64,000 bases of DNA from Bacteroidota bacterium. Lineage in GTDB: Bacteria; Bacteroidota; Bacteroidia; Chitinophagales; Chitinophagaceae. The stretch spans positions 51,946 through 115,945 of the forward strand of contig JAKQGX010000042.1 in the NCBI GenBank assembly GCA_029573235.1. Reading direction: 5' to 3'. The notes under the pieces were generated by a model. The model was not told the origin of the DNA. It saw nothing but the letters and a program-made list of their open reading frames with translations, and did no database searches. How positions within the stretch are numbered: the stretch's first letter is position 1; the number at the start of each line of letters is the position of its first letter. A program made the position numbers and the translations under genes. Below are positions 48,538 to 58,401 of the stretch, piece after piece.

Positions 48538-50187
48538 ATGAGTCAATCGTCTGCTGCTGCTAGCAAGCATCCCAAAGCCTTGCCTTTTTTGTTTTTAAGT
48601 GAAATGTGGGAGCGTTTTGGCTACTATTTAATGATTGGCATTTTTACGCTTTACCTGAAAGACGTGAAGCAAGGTTTTGCCATGACCGAAGCTGAGAGTG
48701 CCGATCTTTATGGTACGTTCATAGCCTTAGTATTTTTAACCCCCTTTTTGGGAGGGTTGATTGCCGATCGTTATTGGGGCTATCGGAAGTCTATCATTAT
48801 TGGTGGCATCTTGATGGGGGTCGGGTACTGTATGATGGGCATCCACAATGAACTGGCCCTATATACCGCAATGACGCTAGTGATTATTGGTAATGGATTC
48901 TTCAAACCGAATATCTCTACTTTGTTGGGTAATGTGTACTCTACACCGGAGTACGTGCATAAAAAAGATGAGGGGTATAATATCTTTTACATGGGCATTA
49001 ATATTGGCGCCTTCATTTGTAACTTCTTTGGTGCAGCTTTGTACATCCTACTCGGATGGGGATGGGCTTTTGTGGCTGCGGGCATTGGAATGTTTATCGG
49101 TGTTGCCGTGTTTCTTGCGGGCACTCGGCATTATGCAGCCTTCGATGTGAAAAAAGGAATGGCTCCCGGTGATATGCCTATGGGTAAAATAGTGATGCTT
49201 ATTTTGGTGCCCTCTATCATTGCCGGTATTATCGGCTGGATGATTCCGGGTAATATGGTTGGCTCAGACAGTACAGATGCCTTCATCTTTGCATGTGTGC
49301 CCGTAGTTTATTTTTATTGGAATGTGTATCGTCGCTCTACCGAAGAAGAGAAACGTCCGGTGGGTGCATTGCTTGCCATATTTGCTGCCGTTATATTGTT
49401 TTGGGCCGTGTTTAAACAAAACGGATCAGCACTGAATACCTGGGCAGACCGCTATACCGATAGGGAAGTGAAAGGCACTACGGAACAAGTATTTGTAGGG
49501 TTGAAGCAAGCACAGACTATCAACTATCAAAAAGATTCGGTGGCTCAATACGATGAGCAATTTCGATTGCAGAAACAAGGAGACCAGATTGTAAAAGAAT
49601 GGAATTACCCCGTATATTTTAAGAATGTAGCAGAAAGCACAAAACCCCAAGACGGCGATACGGTAAGCCTTTGGGCTACCAATCTCAGCCAATCTATCAA
49701 TCCAGCCTGGGTGATTATTTTGACACCATTGGTCGTAGCTTTTTTCTCTTTTCTTAAAAGAAAAAACAAAGAACCTAACACGCCTACGAAGATTGCTTTT
49801 GGATTGCTGATCTCTGCACTTAGCTGCTTGGTGATGGTAGCGGCAGCATATGCCACCAAAAATGGTACTGAAAAAGGCAGTGTATTGTGGTTGATAGGTA
49901 CCTATGGTGTGGTGACGATTGGCGAACTGTTGCTCAGCCCGATGGGCTTGTCGTTGGTGTCAAAACTTAGTCCGGTGCGCATTACGTCTTTAATGATGGG
50001 CGGATGGTTTTTATCCACTTCAATTGGTAATAAACTTTCGGGAGTGTTAGCCAGTTTGTGGGATACCTACGACCATAAAGCCAATTTCTTCTTGGTCAAT
50101 TTTGGATTGTTGTTATTTGCAACCCTCATCATGTTCTTAATGCTTCGTTGGTTGAATAAGGTGATGCAGGAAAAGGGGATTCGATAA
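48538..50187 (+). CDS. POT-family proton-dependent oligopeptide transporter
   Basis: FLSEMWERFGYYLMIGIFTLYL, GFFKPNISTLLGNVY, DEGYNIFYMGINIGAF. Confidence 0.95.
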   Translation: MSQSSAAASKHPKALPFLFLSEMWERFGYYLMIGIFTLYLKDVKQGFAMTEAESADLYGTFIALVFLTPFLGGLIADRYWGYRKSIIIGGILMGVGYCMMGIHNELALYTAMTLVIIGNGFFKPNISTLLGNVYSTPEYVHKKDEGYNIFYMGINIGAFICNFFGAALYILLGWGWAFVAAGIGMFIGVAVFLAGTRHYAAFDVKKGMAPGDMPMGKIVMLILVPSIIAGIIGWMIPGNMVGSDSTDAFIFACVPVVYFYWNVYRRSTEEEKRPVGALLAIFAAVILFWAVFKQNGSALNTWADRYTDREVKGTTEQVFVGLKQAQTINYQKDSVAQYDEQFRLQKQGDQIVKEWNYPVYFKNVAESTKPQDGDTVSLWATNLSQSINPAWVIILTPLVVAFFSFLKRKNKEPNTPTKIAFGLLISALSCLVMVAAAYATKNGTEKGSVLWLIGTYGVVTIGELLLSPMGLSLVSKLSPVRITSLMMGGWFLSTSIGNKLSGVLASLWDTYDHKANFFLVNFGLLLFATLIMFLMLRWLNKVMQEKGIR

Positions 50188-50208
50188 AATCGCACTCTTC
50201 AAAGCGTT

Positions 50209-51345
50209 TTATTTTGCCTCATTGCGGTACAAGTTCTCGTAAGATTCGATACAAGTATCCATAGAAAATTTGGCAAAAGCATCATGGCAATTTGCCTTCG
50301 CTTGTAGGTAATAGCTTGTATCCGTCATCATTTGATACATAGCTTCGTAGAGAGGGTCTATTAAGGCTTCTTTGTTTACAAAATCTAGTACAGTACCTGC
50401 ATATTGGTCACGACTTTCGATATGCAACATGTTTTTTATTTCTCCCACATTCGTAGCAATAACTGGTTTTTGAAGGGCTAAATATTCAATGACGGAAGTG
50501 GGCAAGCTGTCTTCGTATGAGGGTAGCATGCCAACATGTAATTGTGCTATGGCTCGTAACGGCTCATTGGTAAAACCCATAAAGCGGATGCGGTCGTCGT
50601 CGTTAACTGCTTTCAATTGCAATAAATAATCACTTTCACCATAAATCAACAACCTAGCTTGGGGTGCTTGTAGTCTTTTGAACGCCGTAATAAGAGGCTC
50701 CCAACCTTTGTCGGGTATGCCACGCGCTATCATGCCAAAAGTAAATGTATTGTTGTCGGGTGCGCCATACATTGCTTCTTTATAGGGGTAACCATTGTAC
50801 ACTTTTGAAATCTTATTCACCTGCTTTGGGAACCATTTTGACAGTAGTTGTTGTTGCAAATCTGAAATGACCGCAACATGGTTCAGTCGGTTCATTAAAA
50901 ATGTAATCTCCGGTATTCTTTTTTGCTGTTGAAGGGCAATGTTGTAATCACCATGAACTGTTGTTACCGTAGTACAGGATATTTTTTGGGCTACCCGCAC
51001 AGCAACCAAATCGGCTTCTATTAAGTGTCCGTGCAGCACGTCCGGGTTTACTTTTTTACCATAGTGTGTGATGAGGCGGACATTCGCCAATTCAACCAAC
51101 CTGTTTCTTCCCGATATTTTTTTAATCACCCTGTCAGCATTCGCAAGCAGTTTTATCCACCATCGGGGCAGCATGATTATTTTGATGTGCGGAAATTTCT
51201 GAACGATTCTTTCGTTTACGATATCTGCACGCATCACGAAGAAATAGACCGTGTGTCCTTTTTGCATCAGGGCATCAGCCAGCCGCAACGAAAACCACTC
51301 GGCACCACCGGTAGTAAGGGTTTCGGAGATAAGGAATAGCGTCAT
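50209..51345 (-). CDS. GT4-family glycosyltransferase
   Basis: LISETLTTGGAEWFSLRLADAL, MLPSYEDSLPTSVIEYLALQKPVIATNVGEI. Confidence 0.92.
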   Translation of the reverse strand: MTLFLISETLTTGGAEWFSLRLADALMQKGHTVYFFVMRADIVNERIVQKFPHIKIIMLPRWWIKLLANADRVIKKISGRNRLVELANVRLITHYGKKVNPDVLHGHLIEADLVAVRVAQKISCTTVTTVHGDYNIALQQQKRIPEITFLMNRLNHVAVISDLQQQLLSKWFPKQVNKISKVYNGYPYKEAMYGAPDNNTFTFGMIARGIPDKGWEPLITAFKRLQAPQARLLIYGESDYLLQLKAVNDDDRIRFMGFTNEPLRAIAQLHVGMLPSYEDSLPTSVIEYLALQKPVIATNVGEIKNMLHIESRDQYAGTVLDFVNKEALIDPLYEAMYQMMTDTSYYLQAKANCHDAFAKFSMDTCIESYENLYRNEAK

Positions 51346-51396
51346 TGCCGATTCTTTCTGGTGGGTTAATAAAATAATCGAGGGTGTTTCTTTGGT

Positions 51397-53163
51397 TTAA
51401 TAGGTTTGATTCTTTAATTGCTCATATGTAGATATGCGTACAATTTTTCCATCTTCTAATTCAAAAATCCGGTCGCAATAACGCAAGGATGTGTAGCGAT
51501 GTGCAATGATTAATATGGTTAGGTTTTCTTTCCCTAATTCATATATAGATTGGGTAATTTCTTCTTCTGTTTTTGTATCGAGTGCTGAGGTTGCTTCGTC
51601 AAAGATCAACACACTGGCCCCTTTGTAAATAGCTCGTGCAATAGCGATACGCTGTTTTTGCCCACCTGAAAGATTATTACCTCGTTCACCCAATGCAGTT
51701 GATACACCTTCTGGAAGCTCGTTTACCAATTCCGTAAGTCTTGATAAACGCAAGGCGCGGTTTAGTTTATCCGTATCTATTTTTTCCGGTGGTACGCCAA
51801 TGGCAATGTTTTCTGCCAACGTAGTATTGAGAATAAATACCTCTTGCCTTACGTAGCCTACAATTTGCCACCAGTCTCTTACATTGGATATGGTGAGTGG
51901 CTCTTCGTCTATCAATATTCTTCCGGAGGTGGGTTGTAGAAAACCTAAGATATTGTTGATGATGGTAGATTTCCCGGAGCCCGAACGACCAACAAACCCG
52001 ATGGTTTCTCCTTTTTGGATGGTAAAGTTGCACTGGCTGATGACTTCTTTGGAGTTGGGATCGTAGCGGAATGAAACGTTTTCAAACAAAAGATTCTTTT
52101 CAAATGGCATAGCAGACCCTTCTTCCGGTTTGGGAGTAGGAACACCTGCAACAAAGTAGGGGTCATTAATAATATACTCGGTTGCCGTAATAGTGTTGAG
52201 TGCTATTACAAAACGATTCACAGAGGGGATGCTACGATAGGCAACAACAGAGAATAGGGAAATGGTCGTAACAATCTTATCTAAATCTTTTAAGAAAAAC
52301 ACTCCGTAAAGCAAGATGACAACTACACATACAAAGATGATGACTTCGATGATGCGTGTGGGTATAAACATTACAAAGTCTTTTTTGCCCTGAAGAATAC
52401 TGTATCGTTGGGCGATGTCTTTGAATCGCTTTTTTAAATAATCTTCTGTGCCGGCTATCTTAATATCCATATAGCCTAATATCATTTCCTGCGCATCTGC
52501 ACAGAGCTTTACAAAAGCGGAATTTCCTTCGGTACCGGCGGTTTTTATCATGTGCTTTACGCGCGCATAAAATATACCCATACCAGGAAACAAGACTACG
52601 ATGAGCACCAAAAACAAGTGCCAATTCCAAAGGCAAATGATAATGGCTGTAATGGAAAATACCATTACTTCGTTAATCACGATTAATGCCGATATGGCTA
52701 AACTACTGGTGAGTGCGGCTTGCATGTAAGTGAGCTTGTTGACCCACTCTTGGCTGGGCGTGGTTTGGATTTCGCTAAAAGGTTGTTTGTAAATTTTGTC
52801 CAATACATTTAAGGAAGAGGTAACGAAAAAGTTTTTTACAAACCTTACTTGAAGATAGTTGACAAATAAGCCAAACAAATTTTTCAAAACGATTACCACC
52901 AAAAAGAAAGAAACCACGATGAGTAGCACATCATTCTTTGAAAAACCCGACAGAAAGGGGAGTAATGAAACAAATTTCTGATAAAAAGAATCGGTCAACA
53001 CAATCCCAATTACCGGGATGATGGAGGCAAGCCCTAGTATGTCGGTGAAGGAGGTGATGAATGTTAAGATGAGCAACCAATGAAACTGCTTTTTTTGTGC
53101 AGCAGTAAACATGGCATATAGCTTCGATATAGCGGCAAAGGCTGCTGTCTGTCGTGGCTTCAT
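51397..53163 (-). CDS. ABC exporter, fused permease-ATPase
   Basis: Walker A GFVGRSGSGKSTI, signature NLSGGQKQRIAIARAI, Walker B SVLIFDEATSALD. Confidence 0.96.
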   Translation of the reverse strand: MKPRQTAAFAAISKLYAMFTAAQKKQFHWLLILTFITSFTDILGLASIIPVIGIVLTDSFYQKFVSLLPFLSGFSKNDVLLIVVSFFLVVIVLKNLFGLFVNYLQVRFVKNFFVTSSLNVLDKIYKQPFSEIQTTPSQEWVNKLTYMQAALTSSLAISALIVINEVMVFSITAIIICLWNWHLFLVLIVVLFPGMGIFYARVKHMIKTAGTEGNSAFVKLCADAQEMILGYMDIKIAGTEDYLKKRFKDIAQRYSILQGKKDFVMFIPTRIIEVIIFVCVVVILLYGVFFLKDLDKIVTTISLFSVVAYRSIPSVNRFVIALNTITATEYIINDPYFVAGVPTPKPEEGSAMPFEKNLLFENVSFRYDPNSKEVISQCNFTIQKGETIGFVGRSGSGKSTIINNILGFLQPTSGRILIDEEPLTISNVRDWWQIVGYVRQEVFILNTTLAENIAIGVPPEKIDTDKLNRALRLSRLTELVNELPEGVSTALGERGNNLSGGQKQRIAIARAIYKGASVLIFDEATSALDTKTEEEITQSIYELGKENLTILIIAHRYTSLRYCDRIFELEDGKIVRISTYEQLKNQTY

Positions 53164-53185
53164 TATTTATTATTCGTTGAAAGTA

Positions 53186-55618
53186 CTATGCGTCTTGCTT
53201 GTTTAATAAGAAATTTAATACTCCTTTTTTCTTCTTTTTCAAGGGCTCTTGTGTATAATAACCACCACCATATTGATAGCTGTAACTATTGCCATATCCA
53301 TACCCGTAGCCGTATTGTTTCAAGTACTCTACACCGTTAAATAAGATACCGGCATTTTTTACTTTATGATCGGCATACAAGGCATTCAAGAATTTGAGTT
53401 GTTCTTTTAAGGTGTAGGATTGGCGCACCACAAACATGTTTACATCCGAGAATTTGGAGAGCACCAATGCATCAGAAACCAATCCAATTGGAGCTGTATC
53501 TATTATCACAATGTCAAACATTTCAGACAGTTCTTCTATGAGTTGTTGTGTGGTAGGAAGGGTAAGCAACTCGCCCGGATTGGGAGGCACAGGGCCACAG
53601 TTGGCAACATATAAATTTTCATGTATGCCAGAGGGTTTGATGGTGCTGGCAATACCGCCAATACCGGCAAGATAGCCACTGATACCGCCATCTGTAGGTA
53701 GCCCCAAGTAATTGGAGAATTTCGGTTTACGTAAATCAAATTCCATGATGACTACTCGCTTGTTTGCCATCGTCATAGTCAACCCTAGGTTGAGCGAAAT
53801 AAATGTTTTTCCTTCGCCACTCATACTGGAAGTGATGAGGTACACCTTCTTATTTCCACCGGCAGATATAAACTCTAAGTTGGCACGGATAAGACGGAAC
53901 TGCTCGGCAACTGTGGTGCGAATATTGGGGCCTACCACAATATGCTTGTTATTACTAGACCCATCAGAACGAGATATGGCGCCAATAATAGGCATGGTAG
54001 TGATGGTTTCAATGTCGTTTTCGTTTACAATTTTATTGTTCAAAAGTTCTTTCCCAAAAATGATACTGATAGGAATCATCAATCCGAACGCTAGCATCAT
54101 GGCATAAATATTATTGCGAACCGGTTTTATGGGCTCATCTTTCACAAAGGGTGCTACCACTATTTTGGATTTGTTTGTTGTAGCGTATTGATTAATGTCG
54201 TTTTCAATGCCCCGTTGGTAGATATACAAATACATTTCTGTCAGCATGGGATATTCACGCTTTGACTCGGCCATGTCTATTTCTGTACTTGGGTAGGTTT
54301 GCATTAAGACCTCTGATTGGTCGATGTTTTTTACCGTATTTTGAAGACTGGCAGAAAGAGAGCCGGCAATACGATCGCAAGCATCGGCTATTTGCTTTCT
54401 TTGTGCATCGATATCTTCCCGCAGTTTTAGATATGAAGGATTGAGTGGCGCCGTATTTCGTTCTACGCTCCCTGCTTTTTGAATCAAAAGATTGTAGCCG
54501 GAAATGAGTGCTGTAAGGTACTCGTCCTTTACTACTACACCGGCAATGACTTCATCACGCGCTCCGGCGCCATATAGAATGTTTTGTTTTAACTCGGCAA
54601 TCGCTCTTTTTTGTAACGTTAGTTGTTCTGCTTGCTGCTCCAGCGATGTCTTCTGTGCCAATACTGTAGCGGCTTGCGCCTTAATGTCAACGATATTGTT
54701 TTTGAGTTTTATATCTGCTTCCAAAGAGTCTTTGCTTTTCAAATCATCCATGAAACGCATTTTGTAGCGCTCGATGATTTCGCGTGTACGCTCTGCAGAT
54801 AGGTTGAGGTTTTCAAGTTCCTTACTTCTGTAAAAGTAGATAAGGGTATTCATAACGTCCAAGCCACGTTTCTTCAAATTATCGGTGTATTTTAATTGCA
54901 GTACACTCGTCCTACCATCGCTTACTTCTACGGTAAGTTTGGCAATCGTAGCATCTGTAGAGTTACTAAAAGGAGTCAACTTGATGATAATAGGTGTATG
55001 GTTTTTCAGGTATTCCATATTAGCCTCTTTACGATTCGATTTTTGAATCATAAACCGTCCATAGGGTCGTGATATCCATTGGTTGAAGGAGAGATGCTGC
55101 GAAATCACTTCCTCTATTTCGAATTTCTCATCATTGACACCTTTAATTCGAAATTGAAAAGGAGTACTACCTAAGTATCCTGCAGAATCGAATACAATTT
55201 TAATTGGAGATGTTTCATACACTTCCTCATCATTTACTCTCCCTTCGGTAAAGTATTGAACGTTTAGGTCTAACGAATCAACAACTGTAGCTATTAAATC
55301 CTGGGATGTAAGGATGTAAATTTCATTAAACAAACTTGGGTCTGAGTTGCCATTAGTTGAGGAGCTAACACCGCTGGAAAACTTCGTAAGGATACTACTT
55401 GCAGCACTCACTTCTTTGGGCTCTATCATAATACGGCTGCTGATAGGATAAATGGGGGTTGTGTACCGCAAATAGAGAAAAGCTATCAGTAATGATACGA
55501 TAACAGACAAGACTATCCAATGCCAGTTAGTAAGCACAGAGCCTAATAACCTTCTGTAATCAATCGTATTGTTGATTTGTTTTATGATGTTGTTAGCGTT
55601 CGTTTGTCCGTTTTCCAT
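53186..55618 (-). CDS. Wzc-like polysaccharide co-polymerase/tyrosine autokinase
   Basis: Wzz domain N terminus, Walker A' VYLITSSMSGEGKTFISLNLGLTMTM, VVIMEFDLRKPKFS, IVIIDTAPIGLVSDALVL, Tyr-rich C-terminal cluster. Confidence 0.95.
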   Translation of the reverse strand: MENGQTNANNIIKQINNTIDYRRLLGSVLTNWHWIVLSVIVSLLIAFLYLRYTTPIYPISSRIMIEPKEVSAASSILTKFSSGVSSSTNGNSDPSLFNEIYILTSQDLIATVVDSLDLNVQYFTEGRVNDEEVYETSPIKIVFDSAGYLGSTPFQFRIKGVNDEKFEIEEVISQHLSFNQWISRPYGRFMIQKSNRKEANMEYLKNHTPIIIKLTPFSNSTDATIAKLTVEVSDGRTSVLQLKYTDNLKKRGLDVMNTLIYFYRSKELENLNLSAERTREIIERYKMRFMDDLKSKDSLEADIKLKNNIVDIKAQAATVLAQKTSLEQQAEQLTLQKRAIAELKQNILYGAGARDEVIAGVVVKDEYLTALISGYNLLIQKAGSVERNTAPLNPSYLKLREDIDAQRKQIADACDRIAGSLSASLQNTVKNIDQSEVLMQTYPSTEIDMAESKREYPMLTEMYLYIYQRGIENDINQYATTNKSKIVVAPFVKDEPIKPVRNNIYAMMLAFGLMIPISIIFGKELLNNKIVNENDIETITTMPIIGAISRSDGSSNNKHIVVGPNIRTTVAEQFRLIRANLEFISAGGNKKVYLITSSMSGEGKTFISLNLGLTMTMANKRVVIMEFDLRKPKFSNYLGLPTDGGISGYLAGIGGIASTIKPSGIHENLYVANCGPVPPNPGELLTLPTTQQLIEELSEMFDIVIIDTAPIGLVSDALVLSKFSDVNMFVVRQSYTLKEQLKFLNALYADHKVKNAGILFNGVEYLKQYGYGYGYGNSYSYQYGGGYYTQEPLKKKKKGVLNFLLNKQDA

Positions 55619-55646
55619 CTATATTATTTATGTTTATACGGTACAG

Positions 55647-56462
55647 CTATTTTTTTATATTAGCAATCTGTACAATGCCATATACAGAGAGTACTGTAGA
55701 TATTAACGTGGTTATTGCCGGTAGGTATAATCTAAAAAAATCATTGCCTTCTTGCTTACGAATTCGGGTAGGCTCTACATAAACAATATCATTTTGCTTG
55801 AGGTAGAAATAAGGGCTGTTAAAGACCTCACGACTGTTTAAGTTGAGGTGTACAAACTCTCTATGTCCTTCTATTTCTCTTATGACCATTACATTGTCTT
55901 TTTTGCCACTAATAGGTACATCGCCAGCAGCAGCTATGGCATCAAGGATGGTGATGCGATGATTGGGAGCTACAATAGTGCCGGGTCGAGTTACTTCCCC
56001 CAATACTGTTACTTTATAGTTTATAATGTTAACTTCTGCCACGGGGTCTTTTACATACTCCTTCAACCTTACGGTGAGTGCATCTTTTATTTGTCGAATG
56101 TTGTATCCACCAACTTTTATTTTCCCCAATACTGGGTAGTCAATATAACCTTCTTTATCTACCAAATAACCCTTGCTGACAGAGGTGGTCATTCCGGCAA
56201 CAGGTGGCGTGATGCTATACGGAGTGCCTCCGTCATTAAACACATTGGAGGGAGATTGGTCGATGATGCTGCTAATAGTAGAAATGTGAATGCTAAGGAT
56301 GTCATTCGGCTGCACAATTGCCTCATGCACTTTGTTCATTTGTTGCACCAATACACGCGGATTGGTGGGTGTGTTTTCTGCAAAATACACTGTATTCCGA
56401 GTGCTGGAGCAAGCAGTCATCAATAGTGTTATTGCCCCTAATAGGACACTGATTCCACGCAT
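55647..56462 (-). CDS. Wza-like outer-membrane polysaccharide export lipoprotein
   Basis: Lipobox LLMTAC; IVQPNDILSIHI, YLVDKEGYIDYPVLGKIKVGG, VTVLGEVTRPGTI (SLBB). Confidence 0.93.
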   Translation of the reverse strand: MRGISVLLGAITLLMTACSSTRNTVYFAENTPTNPRVLVQQMNKVHEAIVQPNDILSIHISTISSIIDQSPSNVFNDGGTPYSITPPVAGMTTSVSKGYLVDKEGYIDYPVLGKIKVGGYNIRQIKDALTVRLKEYVKDPVAEVNIINYKVTVLGEVTRPGTIVAPNHRITILDAIAAAGDVPISGKKDNVMVIREIEGHREFVHLNLNSREVFNSPYFYLKQNDIVYVEPTRIRKQEGNDFFRLYLPAITTLISTVLSVYGIVQIANIKK

Positions 56463-56519
56463 GTAGTTGTTGTTTAAGTTGGTTAGTATGGGCGCTTTTT
56501 TGATTGCTGCTTATTTATT

Positions 56520-56656
56520 TTATCCACATTTTTTATTCTGTCGTTCAAAGCCGTCTAATAATAAAAGCACTGCAAAATAAGAATGAAATAATAAAAAAAC
56601 TAATTTTCCACATTGTTGCTAACTGTTTTCAACCGTTTATCAACAATTTATCAACA
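56520..56656 (+). promoter_or_regulatory. Cluster of DnaA-box-like 9-mers in divergent intergenic region
   Basis: TTATCCACA 56520-56528; TTTTCCACA 56604-56612; TTATCAACA 56637-56645 and 56648-56656; all same strand, last two 11 bp apart. Confidence 0.35.
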
Positions 56657-56886
56657 TTGATGCTTGGTACTATGTTTGTAAAATTCGGTATTGTAACAAG
56701 TAATTGTTATTAAGCGTTTGTTATTGTGCAGGGTAGCTCGTTATCGAGGGGGTTATCGGGGTGTAAAGATTGTTTTATCAAATACCGCTGTTATGTAGTT
56801 TGTTGAAAAGGGTTGTATGAATAGAGGGATTATTTGGGCGAAAAATTAGTTCTGCTAATCTTTGTGTTTACGTTACTATTGCAATC

Positions 56887-57909
56887 ATGTTTCTAAGACG
56901 GATGTCTATCAAGTCAATACTATTGTTATTTGTCTTTTTCTCAATTATTACCAACACAAGTATGGCACAACAACCAACTACACCTGTAGACATCAACAAT
57001 ACTTTGCTATGTGATCCCGATAGTGGCATTTGTGAACTGCCCACTAGAGACGCCACGGTGTCTTCCAAAATGATTTTGGAAAGCTCGAAGACGAGCAAAC
57101 CTATTAAGTTGCTCTATTTCACCGACCCTATTTGCTCTTCTTGTTGGGGTATAGAACCGCAATTGAGAAAATTAAAACTGGAATATGGAAACAGTATTGA
57201 AATAGAATATCGAATGGGTGGTTTGCTGCCTGATTGGAGCTATAACAGCGGAGGCATCAGTAAGCCTTCCGATGTTGCTCATCATTGGGATGAGGTGAGT
57301 GTGTATTACGACATGCCTATTGATGGGTCGGTATGGCTCGAAGATCCGCTGCATTCATCCTATCCACCTTCGATAGCCTTCAAAGCCGCTCAAATGCAAA
57401 GCAATGAAAAAGCAATTTTGTTTTTAAGAGCCATAAGAGAAATGGTCTTTTTGCAAAAAAAGAATATTACCAAGTGGGAGCATTTAGAGGATGCAGCACG
57501 GCAGTCGGCGTTATCGATTTCTTCATTCAAAGAAGCGTATGAAGGCACTGCGAAAGCACTATTTGAGGCAGACCTACTCCTGTCGAAAGAAAAGGGTATT
57601 CGAGGTTTTCCGACAATAATAGTTATGGATACCAACGGACGCCAAGAATGGGTATATGGCTCGAAGTCCTATAGTGTTTACGAAAATGCTATTATAAAAC
57701 TGTATCCAACTATTGCTAAGCAATCATACAACAAAGAGCCGATTACCCTTTTCGACCATTATGCTTCGCTTACTGCCAAAGAGTTCTCGGTACTATCCGG
57801 CATTCCAAGAAATGAGTGCGAAACGGTATTAGATAGTTTGGTAAAAGCAAATATGGTAGAGGTGCTACCAACCCCAAACGGAAACCTATGGTATAAAAAA
57901 AGAAATTAG
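56887..57909 (+). CDS. DsbA-family thioredoxin-fold protein (FrnE/YjbH-like) with N-terminal signal peptide
   Basis: KLLYFTDPICSSCWGIEPQLRKL (CSSC), MGGLLPDW, LLCDPDSGICELP; N-term MSIKSILLLFVFFSIITNTSMAQ. Confidence 0.85.
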   Translation: MFLRRMSIKSILLLFVFFSIITNTSMAQQPTTPVDINNTLLCDPDSGICELPTRDATVSSKMILESSKTSKPIKLLYFTDPICSSCWGIEPQLRKLKLEYGNSIEIEYRMGGLLPDWSYNSGGISKPSDVAHHWDEVSVYYDMPIDGSVWLEDPLHSSYPPSIAFKAAQMQSNEKAILFLRAIREMVFLQKKNITKWEHLEDAARQSALSISSFKEAYEGTAKALFEADLLLSKEKGIRGFPTIIVMDTNGRQEWVYGSKSYSVYENAIIKLYPTIAKQSYNKEPITLFDHYASLTAKEFSVLSGIPRNECETVLDSLVKANMVEVLPTPNGNLWYKKRN

Positions 57910-57931
57910 AATAAACAGAATAGGTTAAGAT

Positions 57932-58342
57932 TTACCCGAAATACTCTACATAAATTCTAGGTGTTTCGTATAATTTTATGGCGTGCAATTGAGCTCCATG
58001 CTGCTCGATATGCGGTTGTAGCTCCTTCCAAATAGCAATAGCAAAATTTTCTGCACTGGTGAAATTATCTTTTAAGAAATCCACTTCGAGATTCAGGTTT
58101 CGGTGATCCACTTTGTCTATGATGGTTTCCTGCACAATCTTTCCGAGAGCTTTGGCATTAAAAATATATCCGGTATCCGGACTCGGTTCTCCTTTTACGG
58201 TTACGTGCAATTCGTAGTTGTGTCCGTGCCAATTAGGGTTAGAACATTTACCAAAAACAGAAAAGTTTTTTTCATCATCCCAGTTTTTATTGAATAATCG
58301 ATGCGCCGCATTAAAATGTTCTACACGAGTAAGGTATACCAT
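57932..58342 (-). CDS. queD: 6-carboxy-5,6,7,8-tetrahydropterin synthase / 6-pyruvoyl tetrahydropterin synthase family
   Basis: VEHFNAAHRL, CSNPNWHGHNYELHVTVKGE, VDHRNLN, TAENFAIAIW-like. Confidence 0.9.
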   Translation of the reverse strand: MVYLTRVEHFNAAHRLFNKNWDDEKNFSVFGKCSNPNWHGHNYELHVTVKGEPSPDTGYIFNAKALGKIVQETIIDKVDHRNLNLEVDFLKDNFTSAENFAIAIWKELQPHIEQHGAQLHAIKLYETPRIYVEYFG

Positions 58343-58401
58343 GCCTATTTAATTATTTTGCAAAAGTACCATTACAAAAGGTTATTAAAAAAGACATCGA
58401 G

